Source: Spirochaetaceae bacterium bin103 (GTDB taxonomy: Bacteria; Spirochaetota; Spirochaetia; SZUA-6; Bin103). Taken from it: 64,000 nt of DNA. The notes beneath the pieces are model-generated. The model did no database searches. It saw only the letters and a program-made list of their open reading frames with translations, and was not told the origin of the DNA. Shown piece by piece: positions 56,527-64,000 of the stretch. The translations under genes and the position numbers were made by a program. The DNA lies in assembly GCA_002238925.1 (NCBI GenBank), contig MPNH01000012.1, forward strand, positions 1 through 64,000, written 5' to 3'. Position 1 is the first letter of the stretch. The number at the start of each line of letters is the position of its first letter.

Positions 56527-57120
56527 GTGTGGCCGCAGGCCGACTTGGCGCAATTGGCGCCGCTGCTGAAGCTGGCGCCGCGCGCGGAGTTGGAAATTGG
56601 CAGCGGCAACGGCAACTTTCTCGCCGCCCACAGCGCCGCGCACCCGCACTCCCTGGTAATCGGCACGGAACTGAAGCTGGAACGGTGCCGCAAGTGCGCC
56701 CGCAAGCTGGCCGCGGCGGGTGCCGGCAACGGCGTCGTCATCCACGGCCGCGCCGAGCAGGTAATCGGCTGGCTGCCGCCCGAGACCCTGGACGCGGTGC
56801 ACATCTACTTTCCGGATCCGTGGCCGAAGCGCCGCCACCGCAAGCGGCGCCTGCTGCGCGGCGGCACGGTGGCGCAACTGGCGCACCTGCTGCGCCCCGG
56901 CGGCTGCCTCCACCTGGTCACCGACTTTTTCGATTACTACCTGCAGGCGGTCGTCCTGCTGCTGCTACGCCCGGACCTTGAGGTCGACCGCGACCCCGCC
57001 CTGCTGCCGGCGGCGGCCAACCTGTCCCGCTATGGACCGCGCCTGGCGGAACTCGGCAAGAGCATGCTCTGCGTCACCGCGCGCCGGCGCGCCGCCGTGC
57101 ACGGAAACGCGGAGAACTAG
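56527..57120 (+). CDS. trmB: tRNA (guanine46-N7)-methyltransferase TrmB
   Basis: About 197 residues. LEIGSGNGNFL (SAM motif) and the family signature IYFPDPWPKRRHRKRRLL. GTG 56527 is the first common start; the same frame is open further upstream, where a CTG at 56455 would overlap the preceding stop and lengthen the protein. Forms m7G46 in tRNA variable loops. Confidence 0.85.
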   Translation: MWPQADLAQLAPLLKLAPRAELEIGSGNGNFLAAHSAAHPHSLVIGTELKLERCRKCARKLAAAGAGNGVVIHGRAEQVIGWLPPETLDAVHIYFPDPWPKRRHRKRRLLRGGTVAQLAHLLRPGGCLHLVTDFFDYYLQAVVLLLLRPDLEVDRDPALLPAAANLSRYGPRLAELGKSMLCVTARRRAAVHGNAEN

Positions 57121-57128
57121 CCGGCAGG

Positions 57129-57485
57129 TCAGCGGTTGCGACGCTCCTCGGAAGACTGGCAGCCGATACACAGCAGCGCGTAGGGGATCGCCTCCAGGCG
57201 CTCCCTCGGGATGCGCGCGCCGCACTTCATGCACACGCCGTAGTGGCCGTTGGGAATGCGCGCCAACGCCGATTCGATCAGGTTGAGGCGGCGCATTTCC
57301 TGGGCGCCAAGCGCCTCCAGGGTCTTGCGGTCGACGTCCTCCGAGGCCACGTCGACCAGGTCCTTGGGATCCATGTCTTCCCACAGCTCGCGGAATTCCG
57401 CGTCTTCCTGGGCCAGATGGGCCAGGATATCCTGTTTCAGTGCGGTCAACCGCTGCCGCATAGATTCGGTGAACGCCTTGTCCAA
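57129..57485 (-). CDS. TraR/DksA family zinc-finger transcription factor
   Basis: 118 residues from TTG 57485 (GGGGAG site upstream). N-terminal coiled coil (MRQRLTALKQDILAHL, EDAEFRELWEDMDPKDL), then zinc ribbon C-x2-C (GVCMKCGARIP) and C-x2-C (LLCIGCQ). Binds RNA polymerase secondary channel. The block DVASEDVDRKTLEALGAQE is as in spirochaete members. A promoter with TTGACA lies about 100 bp upstream, leaving a long 5' leader. Confidence 0.85.
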   Translation of the reverse strand: MDKAFTESMRQRLTALKQDILAHLAQEDAEFRELWEDMDPKDLVDVASEDVDRKTLEALGAQEMRRLNLIESALARIPNGHYGVCMKCGARIPRERLEAIPYALLCIGCQSSEERRNR

Positions 57486-57567
57486 GCCAGTCGACTCCCC
57501 GCCAGAACACCACCGCGTGCCGGCCCGGCCAAGCTGCGCGGGCTGCACCTGGGTGCGCAGGCTGCGC

Positions 57568-57600
57568 ATATATGGTGAATTATCCACCCCTTGTCAAGGG
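57568..57600 (-). promoter_or_regulatory. Promoter with palindromic -35 for the DksA-like gene
   Basis: Minus-strand TTGACA (57597-57592) is followed after about 17 bases by CATATA/ATATAT. The -35 sits in a 13-bp near-palindrome CCCTTG-t-CAAGGG (57588-57600), which could be an operator. Confidence 0.55.
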
Positions 57601-57653
57601 TAGCAGGAGGGTAGCAGCCGGCTCGAATAGTTGGCCGGCCGGTCGGCTTTTGG

Positions 57654-57681
57654 TTGACAAAACCGTCTAGCGGGCTAATCA
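57654..57681 (+). promoter_or_regulatory. Promoter of infA
   Basis: TTGACA at 57654-57659, 16-bp spacer, TAATCA at 57676-57681. The infA ribosome site AAAGGAG follows about 10 bases later, then TTG 57703. Confidence 0.65.
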
Positions 57682-57702
57682 TCACCAGCGAAAGGAGTTT
57701 TC

Positions 57703-57921
57703 TTGGCCAAGGAAGAGGCAATCGAGATTCAGGGCACAGTCAGAGAATCGCTACCCAATACCATGTTCCGCGTCGAGTTGCAGAACGGTCACCGGGTGCT
57801 CGCGCACCTGTCGGGAAAGATGCGCCGCCATTATATCCGCATCGTGCCCGGCGACCGCGTACGTGTAGCTCTGTCCCCCTACGACCTCACCCGGGGTCGC
57901 ATCATCTACCGCGAACACTAG
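57703..57921 (+). CDS. infA: Translation initiation factor IF-1
   Basis: 72 residues, full length: [19 protein letters not shown] at the start and an OB fold with [19 protein letters not shown] and [22 protein letters not shown] start at 57703 with AAAGGAG eight bases upstream. Essential ribosomal factor, normally in a ribosomal operon; here alone and divergent from the DksA-like gene. Confidence 0.95.
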   Translation: MAKEEAIEIQGTVRESLPNTMFRVELQNGHRVLAHLSGKMRRHYIRIVPGDRVRVALSPYDLTRGRIIYREH

Positions 57922-58458
57922 ACAGCCAGCCGGAACCTACAGGAGCCGGCGTCGTCTGCCACCACGCCACGCACGATGGCAGGCGTGGTGCGGACGTCGG
58001 CCGGGCGTGGTGGGCGCCGGACGCCGACACGCCGAGGCGGCGGGCCACGTCGGTCAGCTTGGCGTACGAGCATCCAGGCCCCCGCGTGGAGGTTATCGCC
58101 GTCGCCTCCGCCGCGGCCGCACCGCCTCCGGATGGGCGCAGCCACCTCCCGACCAGTGACGGCAGTCGGCGTAGTAGCACACTGCCTTGCCTACTACCGG
58201 GCACCGCGCCGGAATCGCCGTGGGGGGGATGTTCCGGGCGATGTTCGGCTCTGCGTTCGGGTTGGGCGCCGGATCCGCGGCGGGCCGTTCCGGTACGGCC
58301 GGCGGTTCCTCGAACAGCAGTTCGAGTTGCTCATCCACGGGCAATCCCGTGACCGGCAGCATCGAGGCACGCGCGGCGGGCGCCTGGTTCGGCGCGCGCG
58401 GCCGGACTTGCGGTAGAAATCAGCATACCCCCGGCACCATCATACAGCCTTATCGGGG
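57922..58458. other. Gene-poor region between infA and the bat cluster
   Basis: About 535 bp. Apart from the small minus-strand candidate at 58093-58362 I see no convincing gene. A minus-strand stretch near 57930-58060 reads YAKLTDVARRLGVSASG, helix-turn-helix-like, but is not joined to a start. Confidence 0.4.
58093..58362 (-). CDS. Small Cys-rich hypothetical protein
   Basis: 89 residues from ATG 58362. Cysteines in RCPVVGKAVCYYADCRHW and GGCAHPEA suggest a small metal-binding module. The C-terminus degenerates into Arg. A helix-turn-helix-like stretch in a neighbouring frame could be its continuation after a frameshift. Function unknown. Confidence 0.4.
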   Translation of the reverse strand: MLPVTGLPVDEQLELLFEEPPAVPERPAADPAPNPNAEPNIARNIPPTAIPARCPVVGKAVCYYADCRHWSGGGCAHPEAVRPRRRRRR

Positions 58459-59025
58459 TCAGTAACCGCCCGCGCCACCGCCGGCCGGCAATGCCGGGGC
58501 GGCAGCCGGCTGTGCGCGCAACCGCTCCAGCAGTTCCGAGCCGGCCGCGTCGTCCGGCGGCCCACCGGGCGCAGGTGCGGGCGGCGGCGGCGCGGCGCGC
58601 ATCCGCCGCAGTGCCAATTCCAGGTTGATCCTGGCATCGGCCCACTCCGGGCCCAACACCAGCGCGTCGCGAAAGTGCCGCGCCGCCTCCCGGTATCGGC
58701 CCGCCCGGTAATGGGCGTGGCCGAGGTTGAACGCCACCCGGCGGCGCAGGTCCGGAGGCGCGTCCGCCGGAATGCTCCGCAACAGCTCCAGCCCGGCATC
58801 GCTCTCACCCCAGGCCAATTCGGCATTCGCCAGGTTGTAGGCCACCACTGGCGACCCGGCGTGCGCAGCGTCTCGGTAATGGCGGAGCGCGCGAACCAGG
58901 TCGCCGCGCGCGAAGTCGTAGTTGCCCTCCAGGACCGCCACGTGCGGCTGCCGTCCGCCCGCCACCAGTAACAACAGCAGCACCAGCAGCAGCGCCGGCG
59001 CGGTGCTCAGAACGTAGCGCGCCAT
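58459..59025 (-). CDS. TPR-containing protein, BatC-like
   Basis: 188 residues. N-terminal membrane helix (LLLVLLLLLVAG), then TPR repeats (GDLVRALRHYRDAAHAGS, ADARINLELALRR). Last gene of the moxR-bat cluster; overlaps the upstream VWA gene by 19 bp. Bat clusters are linked to envelope stress or oxygen tolerance. Confidence 0.75.
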   Translation of the reverse strand: MARYVLSTAPALLLVLLLLLVAGGRQPHVAVLEGNYDFARGDLVRALRHYRDAAHAGSPVVAYNLANAELAWGESDAGLELLRSIPADAPPDLRRRVAFNLGHAHYRAGRYREAARHFRDALVLGPEWADARINLELALRRMRAAPPPPAPAPGGPPDDAAGSELLERLRAQPAAAPALPAGGGAGGY

Positions 59026-60104
59026 CGTACCGCTCGAACCGCCGCGCAGCCGGCCAGTGCCGACAAGGCGATCAGCGCCAGTGCGGCATGGCGCGGGCGC
59101 CGGGTCGCGGCCGGGCGTACCGCATGCCCATCCCGCGCCGCTTCCAGGTATGCGTGCGCCGTGGCCATCGTCTCCGGGAGCCGCGGGTCCGCAACCACGC
59201 CGCCGCTGAGTTGCGCGATCTCCCGCATGGCGCTTCCGTCGCGCGCCGAGTGCTCGCCGCTTGCCGGACTGCCCGCCGCGCCGTCCTGACCGTCGGCCTG
59301 TGCGGTTCCTTCGGCCTGTCCGGCGGGACGTGCCGGCCTGGCGGTTGCGCCGCCAGCGGCGGGGACCGGCGCGCCCGCCGCCGTGCCCACCGGCACGGCC
59401 ACGATCGCTACGCCGCCGCGCCCCGCCTGCCGGGCCGCCGCCCGCGGATCGCCGGCGCTGCTCTCGCCGTCCGACACCAGCACCACGGTGCGCGCCGCGC
59501 CCGTCCTGCCCGGCAGTTCGAAGCTGGCGTAGCGCAGCGCGGCGGCGAGTTGCGACCCGCCCAGCGCCGGGGCCTGGTCGTGCAGCGCCGCGAGCTGCTG
59601 CCGCAGCGCCAAGCGATCGTCGGTGAACGGCAACAGCAGATGACTGTCGTCGCTGAATCCCACCACCGCAACCGGCGCGTCGGGCAGCGCGTCGACCAGT
59701 TCGCCGGCCGCCGTCAGCCCCTGCCGCAACCGGCTCGGCGCCACGTCCGCGACCGCCATGCTGCGCGACAGATCGACCAGGAGGACCACCTCGCGGCCGC
59801 CGGGCGGCGGAACCACCGCCGCGGCGCCGGTTCCCCAGCGCAGGTCGGCGGCACCCAGGATCACGCACGCTACTGCCACCCAGGTCAGCGCACCGTCGGC
59901 GCCGCGCTTGAAGCGCAGTACGGCATCCGGCGAAGGGGCCGCCGCCGGCAGCGACGCGACGCGGCGCAAGGCACGCAGGTCGCGGCGGGCGCGGCGCGCG
60001 GCATACACCAGCAGCGCGGCCAGCGGCGCCAGCACGGCAAGCAGCAGCAGCAGTCCCGGCTGGTCGACGGTGATCGCACCGAACACGTTCAGCATCCGCG
60101 CCAT
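59007..60104 (-). CDS. VWA-domain membrane protein, BatB-like
   Basis: 365 residues. Two N-terminal helices, VWA domain with MIDAS motif DLSRS (in LLVDLSRSMAVAD) and SDGESS later, and a C-terminal helix. ATG 60104. Follows the BatA-like gene by 5 bp. Confidence 0.8.
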   Translation of the reverse strand: MARMLNVFGAITVDQPGLLLLLAVLAPLAALLVYAARRARRDLRALRRVASLPAAAPSPDAVLRFKRGADGALTWVAVACVILGAADLRWGTGAAAVVPPPGGREVVLLVDLSRSMAVADVAPSRLRQGLTAAGELVDALPDAPVAVVGFSDDSHLLLPFTDDRLALRQQLAALHDQAPALGGSQLAAALRYASFELPGRTGAARTVVLVSDGESSAGDPRAAARQAGRGGVAIVAVPVGTAAGAPVPAAGGATARPARPAGQAEGTAQADGQDGAAGSPASGEHSARDGSAMREIAQLSGGVVADPRLPETMATAHAYLEAARDGHAVRPAATRRPRHAALALIALSALAGCAAVRAVRWRATF

Positions 60105-60109
60105 GCCCC

Positions 60110-61108
60110 TCAGAACAGCTCCGCCAGCACCACCCGGCGCAGCGCCACGTCGAGCAGCAACACGCACAACGCGGCAAGCAGCAGCGCACGGTGGCGCGGC
60201 TGGCGCGAGACCTGCACCCGGGTGCGCCGATCGATGCGTTCCAGCGTGTCGATCTCGCGGAACACCGCGGTCAGCGCGGCCGGCTCGGCCGCGGCGAACG
60301 AGCGCCCGCCGGTGATCCGCGCCACCCGTTCCAGCAGCGCGGGGTCGTAGCGGCCGTGGTAGCGGCCGCGCTGCGTCAATCCGGTGCGCGGGTCGGTAAT
60401 CACGATCTCCGCGTCGCCGGCGCCGCCGATGCCGACGGTATAGATGCGCACACCGCGCGCGGCGGCCAGCGCCGCGGCGGCCTCCGGGGTCAGTTCGCCG
60501 GCATTGTTGTCGCCATCGGTGAGCAGCACGATCACCCGGCCCGGCGCCATGCTGTCCTGCAGGTGCAGCAGGGCCACCGCGATGCCGGTACCGATGGCGG
60601 TGGCATCGCCCAACGACATCACGTCCATCCCGTCGAGGGCTGCGTGCAGGGCGGCCCGGTCGGTCGTCTTGGGAACGCGCAGCACGGCACGGTCGCTGAA
60701 GCTCACCAGGCCGATGGCGTCGTTGGCGCGGCCGGCGACGAAACCGCGAATCACGTGCACCGCGGCGTCCAGGCGGCGCTGTCCGTCCAGGTCGCTCGCC
60801 GCCATGCTCGGCGACTCGTCGAGCGCGATCATCAGGTCGAGTCCGCGGTTCAGGTAGACCTCGTCCGGGCGCACCCGCGCCGGGCCGGCGGCAGCCACCA
60901 TCACCAGCGCCGCGGCCAGCCAGAACGGCGCACGGGCGGCGATGGCGAGCACCCGAGCGGCCGCGGAGCGGGCGAGCGGCGCGCCGGCCCACCGGTCCAG
61001 CGGCGCCCGCAGCATGCCGCCGCGCCCGGGCCGAAAGTGGACCAGGTAGATGGCGGGCGGCAGCAACAGCAGCATGCCGAGCAGCAGCGGCTGTTCAAAA
61101 CTCCACAC
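60110..61108 (-). CDS. VWA-domain membrane protein, BatA-like
   Basis: 332 residues from GTG 61108 (GGAGG upstream). N-terminal helices, MIDAS DESPS (in ALDESPSMAASD), LLTDGDNNAGE, and a C-terminal helix (LLLAALCVLLLD). Overlaps the BatD-like gene upstream by 14 bp. Confidence 0.82.
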   Translation of the reverse strand: MWSFEQPLLLGMLLLLPPAIYLVHFRPGRGGMLRAPLDRWAGAPLARSAAARVLAIAARAPFWLAAALVMVAAAGPARVRPDEVYLNRGLDLMIALDESPSMAASDLDGQRRLDAAVHVIRGFVAGRANDAIGLVSFSDRAVLRVPKTTDRAALHAALDGMDVMSLGDATAIGTGIAVALLHLQDSMAPGRVIVLLTDGDNNAGELTPEAAAALAAARGVRIYTVGIGGAGDAEIVITDPRTGLTQRGRYHGRYDPALLERVARITGGRSFAAAEPAALTAVFREIDTLERIDRRTRVQVSRQPRHRALLLAALCVLLLDVALRRVVLAELF

Positions 61109-62123
61109 CGTCGCCTCCTCGCTCCCGCGATGCGCGTTCCTCCAGCACCGCGTCGATCGCCCGTGCCAGCGTGACCAGTTGCGCTGCGGCCGCATGCATC
61201 TCCGTGGCGCCAGCACCGAGACCGGCGAACTTCACCCGATCGGCGGTATCCAGAATCGCAGTCAGGTCGGCACCGAGCCCGCGCGGCAAGCCCTGATCCG
61301 GAAGCGCCGCACGCAGCTCCCCGACGGTCAGGGCGTGTGCCGGCAATGCCAACCGCTCGGCCAGGTAGCCGCGCGCCAACTGGGACAGGCGGGCATAGAA
61401 CGCCACGACATCGGCCGGCGCCGCGGGAGCGCCGGCGCCATTGGGGGCAGCGCCGCCGGGAGCGCCGTGCTGCAACCGCTGCACGGCGCGTTCCAGCTGC
61501 ACGCGCGGCCGGGTCCGGGAGCGGCGCGCGCGCGCCCGGCCGCCAGCGCCGGCGAGCAGCAATGCGCCGCTGACCAGGAGGTAGGGCACGACCAGCACGG
61601 CAAGCGCGCCGCCGATCAGCAGCGCCGCGGAGCCAGGCACCGCCATCTGCGCTGCCGGCGGGCGCAGGGCAGGCGCAACTTCGCCGTAGCGCGGCAGTAC
61701 GGAAGCGGTAAGAAAGCCGATCCCGGTCAGTTGCAAAGGACCCACGTCGATGGCCGGCAGCTCCCCAACGCCGGGCCGATAGCTGGTGAACCGCACCCGC
61801 ACCTCCCAGCTCCCGTCCGTGCGCGGCAGCACTTCCACCGCATGCACCGGCAACCACTCGCTGCCGGCGACCGCGGCCGGCGCGCTGAGCTCCGCGCCGC
61901 CGCGCACCACGATGCGCGCCAACACCGGTTCGCCGGCGACGAACCGCGCGGGCTCGAACTGCACCTCCCACACCGGTTCCGGCTCGGTGCCGGTCGCCGG
62001 CCCGGCGCCACCGTCTTCCTGCGCAGCCGCCGGCGCCAGCCCGCACCACGCCGCGGCGATCAGGGCCAGCCATGCCCTGCCGCGCCAGCGCCCTCGGCAG
62101 CGCGCCGGCACGGGCGCGGGCAT
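61095..62123 (-). CDS. BatD-like membrane protein
   Basis: 342 residues with signal peptide (LALIAAAWCGLAPAAAQ), beta-rich part, a transmembrane helix (LLIGGALAVLVVPYLLVSGALL broken here as LIGGALAVLVVPYLLV) and a helical tail. Start ATG overlaps the stop of the DUF58 gene (TGATG). Gene order supports a BatD/DUF4381 role. Confidence 0.65.
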   Translation of the reverse strand: MPAPVPARCRGRWRGRAWLALIAAAWCGLAPAAAQEDGGAGPATGTEPEPVWEVQFEPARFVAGEPVLARIVVRGGAELSAPAAVAGSEWLPVHAVEVLPRTDGSWEVRVRFTSYRPGVGELPAIDVGPLQLTGIGFLTASVLPRYGEVAPALRPPAAQMAVPGSAALLIGGALAVLVVPYLLVSGALLLAGAGGRARARRSRTRPRVQLERAVQRLQHGAPGGAAPNGAGAPAAPADVVAFYARLSQLARGYLAERLALPAHALTVGELRAALPDQGLPRGLGADLTAILDTADRVKFAGLGAGATEMHAAAAQLVTLARAIDAVLEERASRERGGDGVEF

Positions 62124-63064
62124 CAGCACGCCGCGGCGCGGCGTCGGCGCGAGCGGTGCCGGAAGAACGACGCCAGGGCGGCGCCGGGCTCGTCGCCGGT
62201 GGCAATCTCCAGCAGGTCGACACCGTGCCCGCGGCAGCCGGTGCGGATTTCGCGGAAGTGCTGCTCCCAGTAGGCGCCATAGGCGGCGCGGAACCGCCGC
62301 GACCGGCCGGTGGCCCAAGTTGTCCGCCCGGTTTCCGGATCCTGCAGATCCACTGCGCCAGCGGCCGGGAAGTCGACGTCGGCGGCGTCCGCAACACGCA
62401 CCGCGACCACCTCGTGGCGGCGGCGCAGCAGCGCAAGTTGCGGCCAGAATCCGGTGGTCTTGAAGTCGGATACCAGCACGCAGGTGGCGCGCCGGTGCAG
62501 CAGGCCCGCCACGCCGCGCAGGGCACCGGCGAGATCGGAGCCGCGCCCACGCGGTTCGATGGCCTGCACCTCGCCGGCAATGCGCAGCGGATGGTCCCGG
62601 CCGCGCCGCGCCGGCAGCCAGCGCTCGCGCCGGTCCGAAAACAGGTAGGCGCTTACCGGGTCGCCGGCAAGGTGCACCGCGTGGGCGAGAATGGCGACGA
62701 TCCAGGCGGCCAGCTCGCGCCGCGCGCCGTCCCCGCCCAGCAGCGACCGCGACACGTCCACCACCAGCACCAGGTTCAATTCGCGCTGCTCCCGAAACAC
62801 CTTGGTGAACGGGCTGCCCATGCGCGAAGTCACGTTCCAGTCGATCAGCCGCGCGTCGTCGCCGAGCGCATACTCCCGCACCTCGTCGAACTCCATGCCC
62901 TCGCCGCGAAACACGCTGCGCTGTCCGCCCGCCTGCAGGCTGGCCACCGTCTGCCTTGCGAGCAGCCGCAGGCGGCGCCCGCGCGCGGCAACCGAACCGG
63001 CCGCCAGCCGCTGCCGCCGCCGGCCGCCCGGCCCCGATCCGGTGTCGCCGGTACCGCCGTTCAT
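62123..63064 (-). CDS. DUF58 domain protein
   Basis: 313 residues. FRGEGMEFDEVREYALGDD and ARLIDWNVTSRM are the DUF58 signatures; DVSRS forms a MIDAS-like site. ATG 63064 chosen over a GTG nine bases upstream. Follows moxR. Confidence 0.85.
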   Translation of the reverse strand: MNGGTGDTGSGPGGRRRQRLAAGSVAARGRRLRLLARQTVASLQAGGQRSVFRGEGMEFDEVREYALGDDARLIDWNVTSRMGSPFTKVFREQRELNLVLVVDVSRSLLGGDGARRELAAWIVAILAHAVHLAGDPVSAYLFSDRRERWLPARRGRDHPLRIAGEVQAIEPRGRGSDLAGALRGVAGLLHRRATCVLVSDFKTTGFWPQLALLRRRHEVVAVRVADAADVDFPAAGAVDLQDPETGRTTWATGRSRRFRAAYGAYWEQHFREIRTGCRGHGVDLLEIATGDEPGAALASFFRHRSRRRRAAAC

Positions 63065-63122
63065 GGCGCGCACCGGCCACGCACCGCCCTGCCCCGCACG
63101 CCAACCGCTCCGCCCACGGCTG

Positions 63123-64000
63123 CTACGGAACCTGCACGTGAGCCAACAGCGCCTCGATCACCTGTTCCGCCGTGACCCCTTCCGACTCGCCCTCGTAGCT
63201 CGGCACCAGGCGATGCCGCAGCACGTCGGCGGCAACCGCCTTGACATCTTCGGGGATGACGAAGGTCCGGCCGGCGAACAGGGCGGCGATCTTCGCGCAG
63301 CGGTACAGGTAGATCGACGCGCGCGGCGACGCGCCGTGCTCGACGAAGCGCAGGTAGTCGGGTTGCGCCGCCGCACCGTCCGCGGCGCCCGCCACAGCGG
63401 CAGCCGGGCGCGTAGCGCGCATCAGCGTTACCACGTACTCCTCGATGCGGCGGTCCACCCGCACGCGCGCCGCGGTAGCGCGCAGGGCAGCGATGGCGGG
63501 CCGGTCGAGGAGCGGGCGCAGCGCCACCGGTTGCTCGTGGCCGACCAGGCGCAGCACCGCCAGCTCCTCCTCGTAGCCGGGGTACGGGACGCGCAGCTTG
63601 AGCAGAAACCGGTCCAGTTGCGCCTCCGGCAGCGGGTAGGTGCCCTGCTGCTCGATCGGGTTCTGCGTCGCCAACACCACGAACGGCTCATCCAGCGCCC
63701 AGGTCTCGTTGCCGAGCGTGACCTGGCGCTCCTCCATCGCCTCCAACAGCGCGGACTGTACCTTGGCCGGCGCCCGGTTGATCTCGTCGGCGAGCACGAT
63801 GTGCGCGAAGATCGGGCCCTTGCGCGCCACGAATTCGCCGCTGTTCGGGCGGTACACCATGGTGCCGATCACGTCGGCGGGAAGCAGGTCGGGCGTAAAC
63901 TGCAGGCGCCGGAAACTCACGTCCGTGACCTCCGCAAGCGCCTTCACGGCGCGCGTCTTGGCCAGTCCCGGCATCCCTTCCAGCAGCACGTGGCCGCCGG
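63123..64000 (-). CDS. moxR: MoxR family AAA ATPase, 5' end outside window
   Basis: The visible part (about 292 residues) has Walker A GMPGLAKT, Walker [11 protein letters not shown], sensor [21 protein letters not shown]. Chaperone-like ATPase working with VWA proteins. The N-terminus lies beyond 64000. Confidence 0.9.
   Translation of the reverse strand, partial: GGHVLLEGMPGLAKTRAVKALAEVTDVSFRRLQFTPDLLPADVIGTMVYRPNSGEFVARKGPIFAHIVLADEINRAPAKVQSALLEAMEERQVTLGNETWALDEPFVVLATQNPIEQQGTYPLPEAQLDRFLLKLRVPYPGYEEELAVLRLVGHEQPVALRPLLDRPAIAALRATAARVRVDRRIEEYVVTLMRATRPAAAVAGAADGAAAQPDYLRFVEHGASPRASIYLYRCAKIAALFAGRTFVIPEDVKAVAADVLRHRLVPSYEGESEGVTAEQVIEALLAHVQVP

Overview
The window is about 70% G+C and densely coded. 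It looks like a chromosomal piece of an uncultured bacterium, most likely a high-GC member of Spirochaetota. This is an inference from gene families. It rests on a DbpA-domain protein whose N-terminal region resembles spirochaete homologues (55.8 kb), a TraR/DksA zinc-finger protein of the spirochaete type next to infA (57.1-57.9 kb), an OMP/LolA-like/RND export module (41.6-46.1 kb) and a MoxR-DUF58-Bat cluster running off the right edge (58.5-64 kb). No rRNA, CRISPR array or complete insertion sequence was seen.

Region 1 (1-27.8 kb) is catabolic. It holds two Cys-type sulfatases, a sialidase-fold protein, a GH116 and a GH2 glycosidase, a Gfo/Idh/MocA oxidoreductase, an MFS carrier, a creatininase-family amidase, a TIM-barrel amidohydrolase, a D-xylonate dehydratase (YjhG type), a zinc-less MDR dehydrogenase, an FAH-family hydrolase and an aldo/keto reductase. 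Four phytanoyl-CoA dioxygenase (PhyH) paralogues are interspersed, one fused to a HEAT-repeat domain. The set fits scavenging of sulfated or uronic glycans and small host-derived compounds.

Region 2 (27.8-46.1 kb) is housekeeping and envelope: YtxJ bacilliredoxin, HtrA protease, M48 protease, a CAT-anticodon tRNA, a cytidylate-kinase-like protein, a TIGR01777 epimerase, then rsmG-uppP-ftsK on the minus strand, and the RND/LolA/OMP module. Inserted in it is a two-gene islet of clearly lower G+C (32.7-34.3 kb): a DEDDh exonuclease followed 5 bp later by a two-TM protein with an unrecognised cytosolic domain. It is the best candidate here for an undescribed system.

Region 3 (46.2-54.7 kb) is accessory. 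It holds a decayed AAA ATPase plus PD-(D/E)xK pair, an internally deleted proline iminopeptidase, an AAA/PD-(D/E)XK protein, and an RloA-RloB (AbiL-like) defence pair, interrupted by a HAD hydrolase and alanine racemase. Region 4 (54.7-64 kb) is ilvC, the DbpA-domain protein, trmB, dksA-like, infA and the moxR-bat operon.

A recurrent oddity is that several otherwise good genes (M48 protease, rsmG, OMP, DbpA-domain protein, probably the FAH hydrolase) are knocked out of frame by short imperfect tandem duplications (about 40-118 bp, upstream copy degenerate and G/C-rich). Removing one copy restores each frame. This is either a real mutational process or a systematic assembly artefact, and it affects how the interrupted genes should be read.
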